A DNA stretch of 64,000 bases from Chloroflexota bacterium (GTDB lineage: Bacteria > Chloroflexota > FW602-bin22 > JACPRP01): contig JACQUC010000208.1 in the NCBI GenBank assembly GCA_016210495.1, forward strand, positions 28,434 to 92,433, read 5' to 3'. The notes beneath the pieces were generated by a model that worked only from the letters and a program-made list of their open reading frames with translations, had not been told where the DNA came from and made no database searches. Position 1 is the first letter of the stretch; every line of letters starts with the position of its first letter. Of this stretch, positions 7,858-15,482 are shown piece after piece. A program made the translations under genes and the position numbers.

Positions 7858-9183
7858 TCATAGCGCCGCCACCAATGAGCCCCCAGCCGCGGCGAAGACC
7901 ACTACTAGCCACGGTGGCAACTTCCAGAATGCCAGCAGACCAAAGGCGGCTAGCGCCAGGCCAAAGTCTGCCGGCTTGCCGATGGCGCTGGTCCAGACCG
8001 GGTGGTAGAGTGCGGCGAGCAGCAATCCCACTACCGCCGCGTTGATGCCGCGTAGGCCGGCCTGAAAGCCGGCACGAGCCCGGAGCGCGCCCCAGAAGGG
8101 GAGTGCGCCGACTATCAGAAAGAACGACGGTAGAAAGATCGCCACCAACGCCAGCGCCGCCCCCAGTACTCCGTTAGGGTACGGCCCCATTACGGCGCCA
8201 AGGTAGGCGGCGAAGGTGAAGAGCGGACCGGGTACGGCCTGCGCCGCACCGTAGCCGGCCACAAACTTCTCGTTGGTTACCCAGCCTACCGGGACCACTT
8301 CTGCGTGCAGCAGTGGCAACACGACGTGCCCGCCGCCGAACACCAGCGAACCCACGCGGAAGAAGCTGTCGAAGACGGCCAGGGGCTGGCTTGGCGCTAT
8401 CTGTCGCACGAGCGGCAGCCCGAGGAGTAGCACCAGGAAGACGGCCCACGCGCCCATCGCCAGCCAGCGGCCGAGGGCGATGCGCGTATTCGTCGCGGAG
8501 GGTGCTTCCGTGGCCCCCAGCAGCCGCCAGCCGACTATGCCCGCCAGAACGATGATCAATACCTGGACTCCTGCGGTGGGTAACGCCAGAGCGGCTATGG
8601 CAGCCAGAATGGCAATCGTCACACGCTGGCGGTCGGGCGCAAGCGTTCGGGCCATGGCCCACACCGCCTGAGCCACCACCGCCACGGCCGCGACCTTGAG
8701 CCCGTGCAACCAGCCCGCGTCCGCGACGCCGACCAACTGGAGGCCGTAGGCAAACACGACCAAGGCGATGGCCGAGGGGAGGGTGAACCCAAGCCAGGCT
8801 ACCACTCCGCCGAGCAGACCGGCACGGAGGATGCCGATCGCGATACCCACCTGGCTACTGGCCGGGCCGGGCAGAAACTGACAGAGCGCCACCAGATCGG
8901 CGAAGCTGCGGTCGTCCAACCACTTCCGTCGGACGACGTATTCCTCGCGAAAGTAGCCAATGTGTGCCGTCGGACCTCCGAACGAGGTCAGTCCCAGCAT
9001 CGTGGAAGCTACTAGCACCTCCAGTACTGAGCCAGGTGAGTTGCTGGCGGTGATTTCGGCCTGCTGTTCTGTCGTCAATTGGCTTGGCCCTCCTCGCTTC
9101 CGTGATTCGACCCACGCATCGGCAAACAGCATCACGCTAGGAGATACGTCCTTTGTAGATAACACCGTGTGAAGCGTCGCCAT
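7858..9183 (-). CDS. chrA: chromate transporter, CHR family (long, two-domain form)
   Basis: 441 aa from ATG 9183 (a TTG two codons upstream is the alternative). It has two homologous halves of about six helices each: the first begins TSFGGPTAHIGYFREEYVVR with PGPASSQVGIAIG, the second FGGGHVVLPLLHAEVV with QAVPGPLFTFAAYLGA. These FGGP / PGP-type motifs are diagnostic of ChrA proteins, which extrude chromate. A soluble N-terminal extension of about 60 residues is unusual. The promoter immediately upstream implies little or no 5' leader. The gene stands alone. Confidence 0.92.
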   Translation of the reverse strand: MATLHTVLSTKDVSPSVMLFADAWVESRKRGGPSQLTTEQQAEITASNSPGSVLEVLVASTMLGLTSFGGPTAHIGYFREEYVVRRKWLDDRSFADLVALCQFLPGPASSQVGIAIGILRAGLLGGVVAWLGFTLPSAIALVVFAYGLQLVGVADAGWLHGLKVAAVAVVAQAVWAMARTLAPDRQRVTIAILAAIAALALPTAGVQVLIIVLAGIVGWRLLGATEAPSATNTRIALGRWLAMGAWAVFLVLLLGLPLVRQIAPSQPLAVFDSFFRVGSLVFGGGHVVLPLLHAEVVPVGWVTNEKFVAGYGAAQAVPGPLFTFAAYLGAVMGPYPNGVLGAALALVAIFLPSFFLIVGALPFWGALRARAGFQAGLRGINAAVVGLLLAALYHPVWTSAIGKPADFGLALAAFGLLAFWKLPPWLVVVFAAAGGSLVAAL

Positions 9184-9195
9184 CGTCAAGCGGTT

Positions 9196-9224
9196 ATTGT
9201 ACAGTGGCCGGTTTGAGCGGTCAA
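9196..9224 (-). promoter_or_regulatory. chrA promoter, likely giving a (near-)leaderless mRNA
   Basis: Reading the minus strand, TTGACC (9224-9219), a 17 bp spacer and TACAAT (9201-9196) form a strong promoter match. The expected start point, about 7 nt below the -10, is near 9189. That is only about 6 nt before ATG 9183 and exactly at the alternative TTG. Confidence 0.6.
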
Positions 9225-9272
9225 TACGGTCCGTGCCAGCGATGAGATGTAGGCAAGACCCGAAGAAGCAGG

Positions 9273-9278
9273 TATAAT
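9273..9278 (+). promoter_or_regulatory. candidate -10 element for the first MFS gene
   Basis: A perfect TATAAT lies 47 nt before the TTG start of the MFS gene at 9326. The -35 region 17 bp upstream (TAGGCA) is weak. Confidence 0.4.
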
Positions 9279-9325
9279 AGCAGCCGAATTCCGCAACGGG
9301 CAGGCACCTGCACCAGGAGGATTCT

Positions 9326-10597
9326 TTGCAGACAAAACCCGACGCGCCGACCGCCGCTCTTCCCGCATCGGCACAGCCGCCAGGTCCGGCTGCGGATGCG
9401 GGCAGGCAGCACTACGTGGGGGGCGTGGTGGGGGCATCGCACTTCTTGGTCCATTTCTACGGTGGCACCAGTTCCATCCTGCTCCCCGTCGTGATGACCG
9501 CCATGGGCTTCGATCTCTTTCAGTTGGGGCTGCTCTCCAGCTTCAACCAACTGGCGGGCAGCGGTATGCAGGTCGTCTACGGCGTGCTGTCCCAGTACTA
9601 CCGCCGCCCCATATTGCTGGGGCTTGCCACGATAACTATGAGCGTTTTCTACGGCGCGGCGGGATTGGCCCAAACGTACGCGCATCTGCTCGCCGTGCGT
9701 TTCATGGCCGGCATCGGATCGAGCGCCCAGCATCCCCTCGGCGCGGCTATTCTGGCCAGCCATTTCCGCCACTCGATCGGGAAAGCGGTAGGTATCAACC
9801 ACGCCATCGCCAATACGGGATCGCTGGTCGCGCCTTTGCTCGTCGTGGCCCTGCTGAGCTTCCTCGACTGGCGCGCCATCTGGATCATCCTCGCCGTACC
9901 GGGCTTGCTAATGGGCTGCGCCTACTTCTTCTTTGCCGACATTTCCGGCAAAGCCGCCGGCTCACGGTCGGGTCGCACCAGGACTGCCCTCGGCAGCTAT
10001 CTTGCCTGTCTCCGGAACCGGCAGGTTATGGCCGTTTCTGCCATCCAGATGGTGGGAGCCGCCGGCCGTGGCACCGGCATCAACCAGACCTTCTTCGTGC
10101 CCTTCTTTATGGCCTGGCTGGGTGTCGACATCGTGGCGGCGGGATTGCTGATAGTGGTCCTTCAATGCGGCGGCGTCCTGGGGCCCATCGGCTTCGGCTG
10201 GCTGGCGGACAGGATCGGCCAGAAATGGGCGATCTTCACGGTGCTGTTTCTTTCGACCGTGTCGACCATCACGTTGCTCTTGCATTCTCAGATCTCCGCT
10301 GTGCTGGTGCTGAACCTGGTGGCCTATGGCGCCGTGGTTAACTCGCGTGATGCCTTGACTCAGTCGATGATATCCGACGCCGTTCCTGAGGCGCACGCCG
10401 ACGCCGCCTTCAGTCTGTATTACTTCATCGGCTTCATCTCGGGACCGATGTGGACGGCACTGATGGGCTACCTCGTGCACACGGCGGGCTTTGCTTGGGC
10501 GTTTGTCGTCGTAGGCTTGACGTATCTGAACGGCATAGCGCTGCTGGCATTAGTGGGGCCGAAGAAGAAGTCGGTATCGAGGCCGGCCCGCACATAA
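9326..10597 (+). CDS. MFS transporter (tandem paralogue 1)
   Basis: 423 aa, TTG start with AGGAGG five bases upstream (9315-9320). A polar N-terminus of about 30 residues (MQTKPDAPTAALPASAQP) is followed by about 12 helices. The segment VYGVLSQYYRRPILLG matches the MFS loop 2-3 region. The protein is clearly homologous to the next gene along its whole length; FMAGIGSSAQHPLGAAILAS and AAFSLYYFIGFISGPMWTAL are almost identical in both. It resembles fosmidomycin-resistance / FSR-type exporters. The substrate is unknown. Confidence 0.85.
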   Translation: MQTKPDAPTAALPASAQPPGPAADAGRQHYVGGVVGASHFLVHFYGGTSSILLPVVMTAMGFDLFQLGLLSSFNQLAGSGMQVVYGVLSQYYRRPILLGLATITMSVFYGAAGLAQTYAHLLAVRFMAGIGSSAQHPLGAAILASHFRHSIGKAVGINHAIANTGSLVAPLLVVALLSFLDWRAIWIILAVPGLLMGCAYFFFADISGKAAGSRSGRTRTALGSYLACLRNRQVMAVSAIQMVGAAGRGTGINQTFFVPFFMAWLGVDIVAAGLLIVVLQCGGVLGPIGFGWLADRIGQKWAIFTVLFLSTVSTITLLLHSQISAVLVLNLVAYGAVVNSRDALTQSMISDAVPEAHADAAFSLYYFIGFISGPMWTALMGYLVHTAGFAWAFVVVGLTYLNGIALLALVGPKKKSVSRPART

Positions 10598-10640
10598 ACA
10601 GAACGGCACAGCAAACGGCACAGGCCCGTCCGGCAGTGCG

Positions 10641-10680
10641 CCCCTGGTAGGGACGTTGCACGCAACGTCCCTACCAGGGG
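10641..10680. repeat. near-perfect 40 bp palindrome (GTAGGGACGTTGC family)
   Basis: Two 19-base arms, CCCCTGGTAGGGACGTTGC and its complement, flank a two-base centre. The same core occurs at 20004-20035 and, less perfectly, at 40242-40273. It lies just after the first MFS gene, so it could act as a terminator-like hairpin, but it has no T run. Confidence 0.8.
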
Positions 10681-10728
10681 ACCGCGTGGCCGCTGGCTCC
10701 GAAAATGGACAAACCACAGGAGGAAATC

Positions 10729-11976
10729 GTGCAGACCGCATCTGATCCTTCGCCCGCGCCGCTGCCCGTAGCGGCGCAGCCGCCCAGCGTGACCACCGAG
10801 GGGCGCAAGCGGGCTTACATTGTGAGCGTCGTCAGCGCGTCACACGTCCTGACCCACATCCAGCTAGGTGCCAGCGGCATTCTGCTCCCACTGATGATGC
10901 GGGAGCTTGGCTTCGACGTTTTCCAGTTGGGCCTGTTGTCGAGCTTCAGCCAGTTGGCGGGCAGCGCGATGCAGGTCATTTACGGCCTGATCGCCCAGTA
11001 CTATCGCCGCTCGGTACTGTTGGGCGTCGGCAACATCGTTCTGGGCGTTTGCCTTTCTGCCGTGGCGCTCTCCCAATCGTTCCTGCACGTGCTCGCCCTT
11101 CGCGCTGCGGCCAGCTTGGGATCGAGCGCTCAACATCCCCTCGGTGCGGCTATTCTCGCCATCAACTTCCCCAGATCCAAAGGCCAGATGCTGGCCATAC
11201 ACCACGCCGTGGCCAACGTCGGCTCGCTGGTCGCGCCTCTGCTCGTCGTGGCCTTGCTTGGCTTTCTCGACTGGCGGCCCATCTGGGTCGTCGTCGGCGT
11301 CCCAATGGTGCTGATCGGCTTCGCCTACTTCTTCTTTGGCGATGCGACCAGCGGCCCTGGTGGCTCGACCAAGGCGCGCACCAAGGTCGCCTTCGGCAAT
11401 TACCTGGCGTGCCTCAGAAACCGCGATGTCATGGTAGTATCGGCCATCCAGATGGTCGGAGCCGCCGGACGAGGCTCCGATATCAACACCGCCTTTCTCG
11501 TGCTCTTCTTTGGGGAGTGGCTGGGCGTCGACATCACCGTGGCGGGAATCCTGCTGGCGATCCTCCAACTCGGCAGCGTGGGAGGGCCCGTCGCCATCGG
11601 GTGGCTATCGGACCGCACCAGCCGCAGGCTGGCGATTTTCGCGGTGCTGCTTTTGTCGACCGTGTCGACCATCGCCTTGCTGCTTCATTCGCAGGTCTCC
11701 GCCGTCTTGGTGCTTAACCTGCTCGTCTATGGCGCCGTGGTCAACTCGCGCGAGTCCTTGACCCAGTCGATGATATCGGATGCGGTTTCCGCGGTGCACG
11801 CCGATGCCGCCTTCAGCCTCTACTACTTCATCGGCTTCATCTCGGGGCCGATCTGGACGGCTCTGACGGGCTATCTCGTGTACACGGCCGGATTCGCCTG
11901 GGCGTTCGTCGTCGTCGGCCTGACCTACCTGAACGGCATAGCGTTGATCGGCCTGCTCAGCCCGAAGCCCAAATGA
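10729..11976 (+). CDS. MFS transporter (tandem paralogue 2)
   Basis: 415 aa from GTG 10729, chosen because AGGAGG lies just upstream (10719-10724) and the product then starts VQTASDPSPAPLPVAAQPP, matching the N-terminus of the upstream paralogue; an ATG at 10705 would precede the ribosome site. About 12 helices are expected. The C-terminal half is especially close to paralogue 1 (VVVGLTYLNGIAL shared), while the N-terminal helices differ more, suggesting a recent duplication with divergence or gene conversion. A hairpin repeat lies between the two genes. Confidence 0.85.
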   Translation: MQTASDPSPAPLPVAAQPPSVTTEGRKRAYIVSVVSASHVLTHIQLGASGILLPLMMRELGFDVFQLGLLSSFSQLAGSAMQVIYGLIAQYYRRSVLLGVGNIVLGVCLSAVALSQSFLHVLALRAAASLGSSAQHPLGAAILAINFPRSKGQMLAIHHAVANVGSLVAPLLVVALLGFLDWRPIWVVVGVPMVLIGFAYFFFGDATSGPGGSTKARTKVAFGNYLACLRNRDVMVVSAIQMVGAAGRGSDINTAFLVLFFGEWLGVDITVAGILLAILQLGSVGGPVAIGWLSDRTSRRLAIFAVLLLSTVSTIALLLHSQVSAVLVLNLLVYGAVVNSRESLTQSMISDAVSAVHADAAFSLYYFIGFISGPIWTALTGYLVYTAGFAWAFVVVGLTYLNGIALIGLLSPKPK

Positions 11977-12027
11977 GTTCTGCCAGCCGGGGGCGCGATC
12001 AATCGTGCCTCCACACAGCGTGATTCT

Positions 12028-12081
12028 TTAACACTTTCTTAACATTTGCGCAACAGCAAGTTAATATCCTTACGCCAGAAT
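12028..12081 (+). promoter_or_regulatory. Pho-box-like array A with -10 element
   Basis: Four hexamers at an exact 11 bp period: TTAACA (12028), TTAACA (12039), GCAACA (12050) and TTAATA (12061). Nine bases later comes CAGAAT (12076-12081) as the -10. No TTGACA-like -35 is present, as expected for a response-regulator-activated promoter. The transcript would start near 12088, about 280 nt before the secreted-protein gene at 12371. Confidence 0.75.
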
Positions 12082-12370
12082 GTCTCAAAGAGGAAGGGTA
12101 CGTTATTCGCAAGGAAGGACAGTGGCTACGGCGGACGCGAGGGCCATTGGCAAGCATTCAGTTCTCCTTCCTTGATGAAGGCCGCCGGAATGGACTTTCC
12201 GAGCGGCCTTTGTCTGCTCAGCACAGAACACCCCCCCTGCGATGTTGACCTCGCCAAAGCCTGCCGAACGAGGAAGGAGGTGTCTTGCAGAATAAGTGCC
12301 ACCGAACAATTAGCGGTGATTTGATATTCGTACTCGCAAGTGCAATCTCAATCGCGAGGAGGATCACGTT
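12082..12370 (+). ncRNA. long structured 5' leader or small RNA
   Basis: Between the array A start site and the gene at 12371 lie two RNA structures. The first is a stem AAGGAAGGA / TCCTTCCTT closing a loop of roughly 50 nt (about 12111-12174). The second is a strong hairpin at 12178-12210 (AAGGCCGC/GCGGCCTT plus inner CGGAA/TTCCG) followed by TTTGTCT. A good ribosome site (GCGAGGAGGATCACGTT) precedes 12371. The hairpin could terminate a short Pho-induced RNA or attenuate the gene. No riboswitch class was recognised. Confidence 0.4.
12178..12217 (+). terminator. candidate intrinsic terminator/attenuator
   Basis: An 8 bp stem AAGGCCGC/GCGGCCTT continues into a 5 bp stem CGGAA/TTCCG with a six-base loop and one unpaired A. 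It is followed by a short, imperfect T run (TTTGTCT). Confidence 0.45.
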
Positions 12371-13327
12371 ATGTCTCGAAATGTCGTAGTTGCGCTTGTC
12401 GTCATTACGACGATGATCGCCGGTATGGTACCGGCCTTTGCACAAACGCCTGGCGGAACCAGCCCGGGTGACGCCGTTCCACTGACAGGCACCCAATCGC
12501 GCACACTGGATCCTGGCAGGGACTTCTGGTATGTGTTCGGGGACAGCGGTACAAACTCGCCGCTGGGCGTGACGCTTCAGGTTTCGCCGGCTGAGCTCGA
12601 CCCCGATCCGGTTAACAACCCGCTGGTGGGCTTTGATGTCTGGCTCATGTCTGGCACGAATGAACTAGTCAAGATTGGCATGTCTACGGTCAGCGGGCTG
12701 CCTGTGGACACCAGGTACTGGCGGGGCGGGTCGAATGAGTCCCATGCGTACCTCGTCAGGGTGTTCAACAACGCCCCTGCAATGATCGCCTACGGTATCG
12801 CCTTTACGGCCGCCGACTTTCCGCCTGCGCGCCTAACGATCACGCTACCTAGCGAGCCCGCCCCACCTGCGCCTCCGGCGCCACCTGCGCCTGCAGAGCC
12901 ACCCGCCCCTAGCCCGCGCACGGGCGGCACCGGCCCCGGAGATGCCCCTGACATCCGCGGAACTATGGGCGGTCCACTGAGCCCCGGGCAGCACGCGTGG
13001 TTCAGATTCCCCTTTGACGGCAGCCAGGACCAGGGCATCGTGATGTTCTTCGTACCACCCGAGGTAGAGGACCTTAATAACGACAACGTTGTACGCTTCA
13101 GGGTGTGGACGAACGTCTGCGCGCTAGACGATCCCAACAACTGCCCGCTGACCGACGTCGGCGGCGGCACCCGCTCGGGACTGCAAATAGGCGCCAAATA
13201 CTGGAGGACCGGCGGCCCAGGCCGCCTCTACTTCATCGAGGTGATCAACGACTCCGGCCAGGAGGTTCGTTTTGGTCTAGCCAACGCCGGCAACGTTTTC
13301 CCGCCAGGAGGCCTTTCGATCCCATAG
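12371..13327 (+). CDS. secreted protein with two homologous domains and a proline-rich linker
   Basis: 318 aa. A signal peptide (MSRNVVVALVVITTMIAGMV, cleavage after PAFA) leads to two related domains of about 110 residues. Each starts GTxPGDA (GTSPGDAVPLTGTQSRTLDP; GTGPGDAPDIRGTMGGPLSP), contains a W-[FY]-x-F strand and a [TK]-Y-W-R-x-G motif (DTRYWRGG, AKYWRTGG), and ends with N-[DN]-x…YGIAF/FGLA. They are joined by a linker of repeated PAPPAP. The fold may resemble pre-peptidase C-terminal beta-sandwiches, but that is only an impression. It lies downstream of Pho-like array A, so phosphate-responsive expression is plausible. No enzyme motif is seen. Confidence 0.8.
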   Translation: MSRNVVVALVVITTMIAGMVPAFAQTPGGTSPGDAVPLTGTQSRTLDPGRDFWYVFGDSGTNSPLGVTLQVSPAELDPDPVNNPLVGFDVWLMSGTNELVKIGMSTVSGLPVDTRYWRGGSNESHAYLVRVFNNAPAMIAYGIAFTAADFPPARLTITLPSEPAPPAPPAPPAPAEPPAPSPRTGGTGPGDAPDIRGTMGGPLSPGQHAWFRFPFDGSQDQGIVMFFVPPEVEDLNNDNVVRFRVWTNVCALDDPNNCPLTDVGGGTRSGLQIGAKYWRTGGPGRLYFIEVINDSGQEVRFGLANAGNVFPPGGLSIP

Positions 13328-13377
13328 CTATATGGCGTGCTTGTGTACTTTCATAGGGCCCTTCAGGAGACGTAGGC

Positions 13378-13510
13378 CTGTTGGGGGGCGGTTCGCGAAC
13401 CGCCCCCCTTGCGCAACAACCTAAGGCCAATTCCGATTTGAGGGACATCGGCTGGGGACGCAGTTAATGTAGGGGCGAACGGCGTCCGCCCGCATCGTGA
13501 GTACGCAGAT
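13378..13510. repeat. palindrome plus GTAGGGGCGAAC repeat
   Basis: The gap between convergent genes holds an inverted repeat GGGGGGCGGTTCG/CGAACCGCCCCCC (about 13383-13409) that could terminate transcription. It also holds a 42 bp element at 13469-13510, matching 3897-3938 at all but about four positions. Confidence 0.7.
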
Positions 13511-13567
13511 GTGGGAAGTTGATGCGCATGTGGCGGCTCGTGAACCACCCCTACTCGCTCGCGCCGA

Positions 13568-15082
13568 TCACTTCACCCACGAAATCATTCTTTCATTGGC
13601 ATAGTTATATGAAACCGGCGCATCGCTGAGTTTCTGCTGGCGGCTGCCGTCGGCGTCCATAACATGGATCTTCCACGCGCCTTCGCGGTTCGACACAAAG
13701 GCTATTTTGCCGCTGTCGGGAGACCACGCGGGCGAAACGTTTTCAGCCGGCTGGACAAACGGCGGGCTACTGGTAAGCAGCCTGAAGCCGTTTCCGTCAG
13801 GGCCTATCGTCCCTATCTCCCAGTGATCGTGCTGTCTGTACATAAAAGTGATGCGCTGGCCGTCGGGGGACCAGGCCGGGGAGGCAAACCGGGTGTCCGT
13901 ATTTGGGATGTGCGTCACCGCTCCATCCTCGGAACTTATGTACAAACCTCGGATACCATCGAACACGATGCGCTTGCTGTCCGGCGACCACGAGGGCGAG
14001 AAGCTCTGCGGCTGGGGCGATCTCTCGCCCGGATCATTGAACGGAAGGTCGCTGATCTTCCCGTCCCCGAGCCTCAGTACCTTGATCGCCCAGTAGTCCT
14101 GAAGGATGCGCTCGGTTTGTCCCCGCACCGTCCTGAAGATCCAGTCTTGATAGTGCTTGACGAAGGCTATACGGCTGCCATCGGGCGCCCAGACTGGAGA
14201 TTGTGCCTCTTCCACGTCGAAAAGGCGTCTTTTCTCCCCGCCATCCGCGCTCACGAAGTATATTCCAGAGGGATAGCCCCACTGGGCGAAGGCGATGTGG
14301 GTGCCGTCGGGCGACCACGAGGGATCGATGCCTGTGCCAATTGGCACTGGCGCATCCTCGCCGGCGTTCATCACGAAAACCATGCCGCCCGTGGCCGATT
14401 GAAAGACGATCCTCCCTATCAGCCCGGTCGGCCCGTCCATCGAAGACGAGACAGAGGAGTTCTCGCGACTTTCGTTCTGGCGCTGCTTGCCCTTCGCCTG
14501 AAGATACTCCTCGCCGAGGAGCCCGAGCTGCACCCGGTAGCCCCCCGCCTTGTCCGGGTGCCGCTCGAAGCGGGCGCGCTGGAAATATTGCACGAGGAGC
14601 CCGTTTTCCACCAGTTGCTCTGTGATGGGGTAACCGAAGATCCCCACGCCTCCGTTCCCCTCCCAGAAGCCCTTGAAGTCGAAGGCCACGGTGTGCCCTG
14701 TCTCGGAGAAATACCGCACGTTTGCGGTAGCAACCGGTTGGTAGCCTAGGCCGGGCTGGCCTCGTCCCAGCTCGACGGCGAGCAGGCCAAGCTGCACTCG
14801 ATACGGCCAGGGGTTCTCGGGCCAAAGCTCCATCCTGGCACGTTGAAAGTATTGGACCGTCCGTCCACCCTCGACGGTCTCATCCGTCAGCGGGTAACCG
14901 AAGATGTCCAATCCCCCGAAGCTTTCGAAGAACATCAGGAAATCGCCGCTTACATCGTGTGCGGTCTCGTCAAAAAATCGGGAAGGCGTGGCGGCATCCA
15001 GGGGTGATGCCGGCACCAGCAGCGCTGTTATCGCGACGGCCGCGAACAACCATTTCTGTTTCCCAGCAACCAGTCTCAACAT
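13568..15082 (-). CDS. secreted TolB-like beta-propeller protein with N-terminal FGYPLT repeats
   Basis: 504 aa. A signal peptide (VAITALLVPASPLDA, cut near residue 30) is followed by two repeats of about 70 residues: FDETAHDVSG…GGLDIFGYPLTDE…VQYFQRARMEL and FSETGHTVAF…GGVGIFGYPITEQ…VQYFQRARFER. I know these from secreted Chloroflexota proteins. The C-terminal 300 residues hold about five WD40-like/TolB blades (PSWSPDGTHIAFA, PVWAPDGSRIAFV, PSWSPDSKRIVFD, PAWSPDGQRITFM, PAWSPDSGKIAFV). It is probably a binding or scaffold protein on the cell surface; no catalytic motif was seen. It is transcribed towards the secreted-protein gene. Confidence 0.85.
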   Translation of the reverse strand: MLRLVAGKQKWLFAAVAITALLVPASPLDAATPSRFFDETAHDVSGDFLMFFESFGGLDIFGYPLTDETVEGGRTVQYFQRARMELWPENPWPYRVQLGLLAVELGRGQPGLGYQPVATANVRYFSETGHTVAFDFKGFWEGNGGVGIFGYPITEQLVENGLLVQYFQRARFERHPDKAGGYRVQLGLLGEEYLQAKGKQRQNESRENSSVSSSMDGPTGLIGRIVFQSATGGMVFVMNAGEDAPVPIGTGIDPSWSPDGTHIAFAQWGYPSGIYFVSADGGEKRRLFDVEEAQSPVWAPDGSRIAFVKHYQDWIFRTVRGQTERILQDYWAIKVLRLGDGKISDLPFNDPGERSPQPQSFSPSWSPDSKRIVFDGIRGLYISSEDGAVTHIPNTDTRFASPAWSPDGQRITFMYRQHDHWEIGTIGPDGNGFRLLTSSPPFVQPAENVSPAWSPDSGKIAFVSNREGAWKIHVMDADGSRQQKLSDAPVSYNYANERMISWVK

Positions 15083-15246
15083 CGACGGCGTCCAAATCCT
15101 CTCCGTCTAATTCCACCGCAAAGTCAGGCGGCGCCTGCGGCGACGTGTCGTAGGGGTCCGCCTATGGCGGACGTGGTTGCCCTGTCGCTCCCAGGCCGCC
15201 AACGCCATTCCCGACGATCCCGTCTGTAGCGCACGCGGCCATCCCG

Positions 15247-15453
15247 TCAGTGCCTGTAGCGATCGTAAAACAACGTGTCGTAAAGCGCCTTACCAATGGA
15301 GCATACGACGAGCAGTGCTCCGATGGGCGCCTGAAGCATCTGCCAAAGCGGGTCGATATCCTCGGGCATGGGCAGCGCCATCACGATCAGACCGGCCACA
15401 ACGCCAGCGGCCGATCCCTTGATCAGCCTGCCCAAGGATCCTAGAAATCGCAT
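15247..15453 (-). CDS. small membrane protein, 68 aa
   Basis: Two hydrophobic stretches, KGSAAGVVAGLIVMALPM and APIGALLVVCSIGKALYDT, suggest two membrane helices. It begins 29 nt after the MacB-type permease stop on the same strand and could be the last gene of that operon. No family is recognised. A weak ribosome site (GGGATAGGACATC) precedes ATG 15453. Confidence 0.5.
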   Translation of the reverse strand: MRFLGSLGRLIKGSAAGVVAGLIVMALPMPEDIDPLWQMLQAPIGALLVVCSIGKALYDTLFYDRYRH

Positions 15454-15482
15454 ACCCTATGATGTCCTATCCCGTCGCACAT

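Noticed and set aside
12090..12210. c-di-GMP-I riboswitch in the leader of the secreted protein
   Set aside because: GGACGCGAGGGCC resembles part of the motif, but the rest of the aptamer core is absent.
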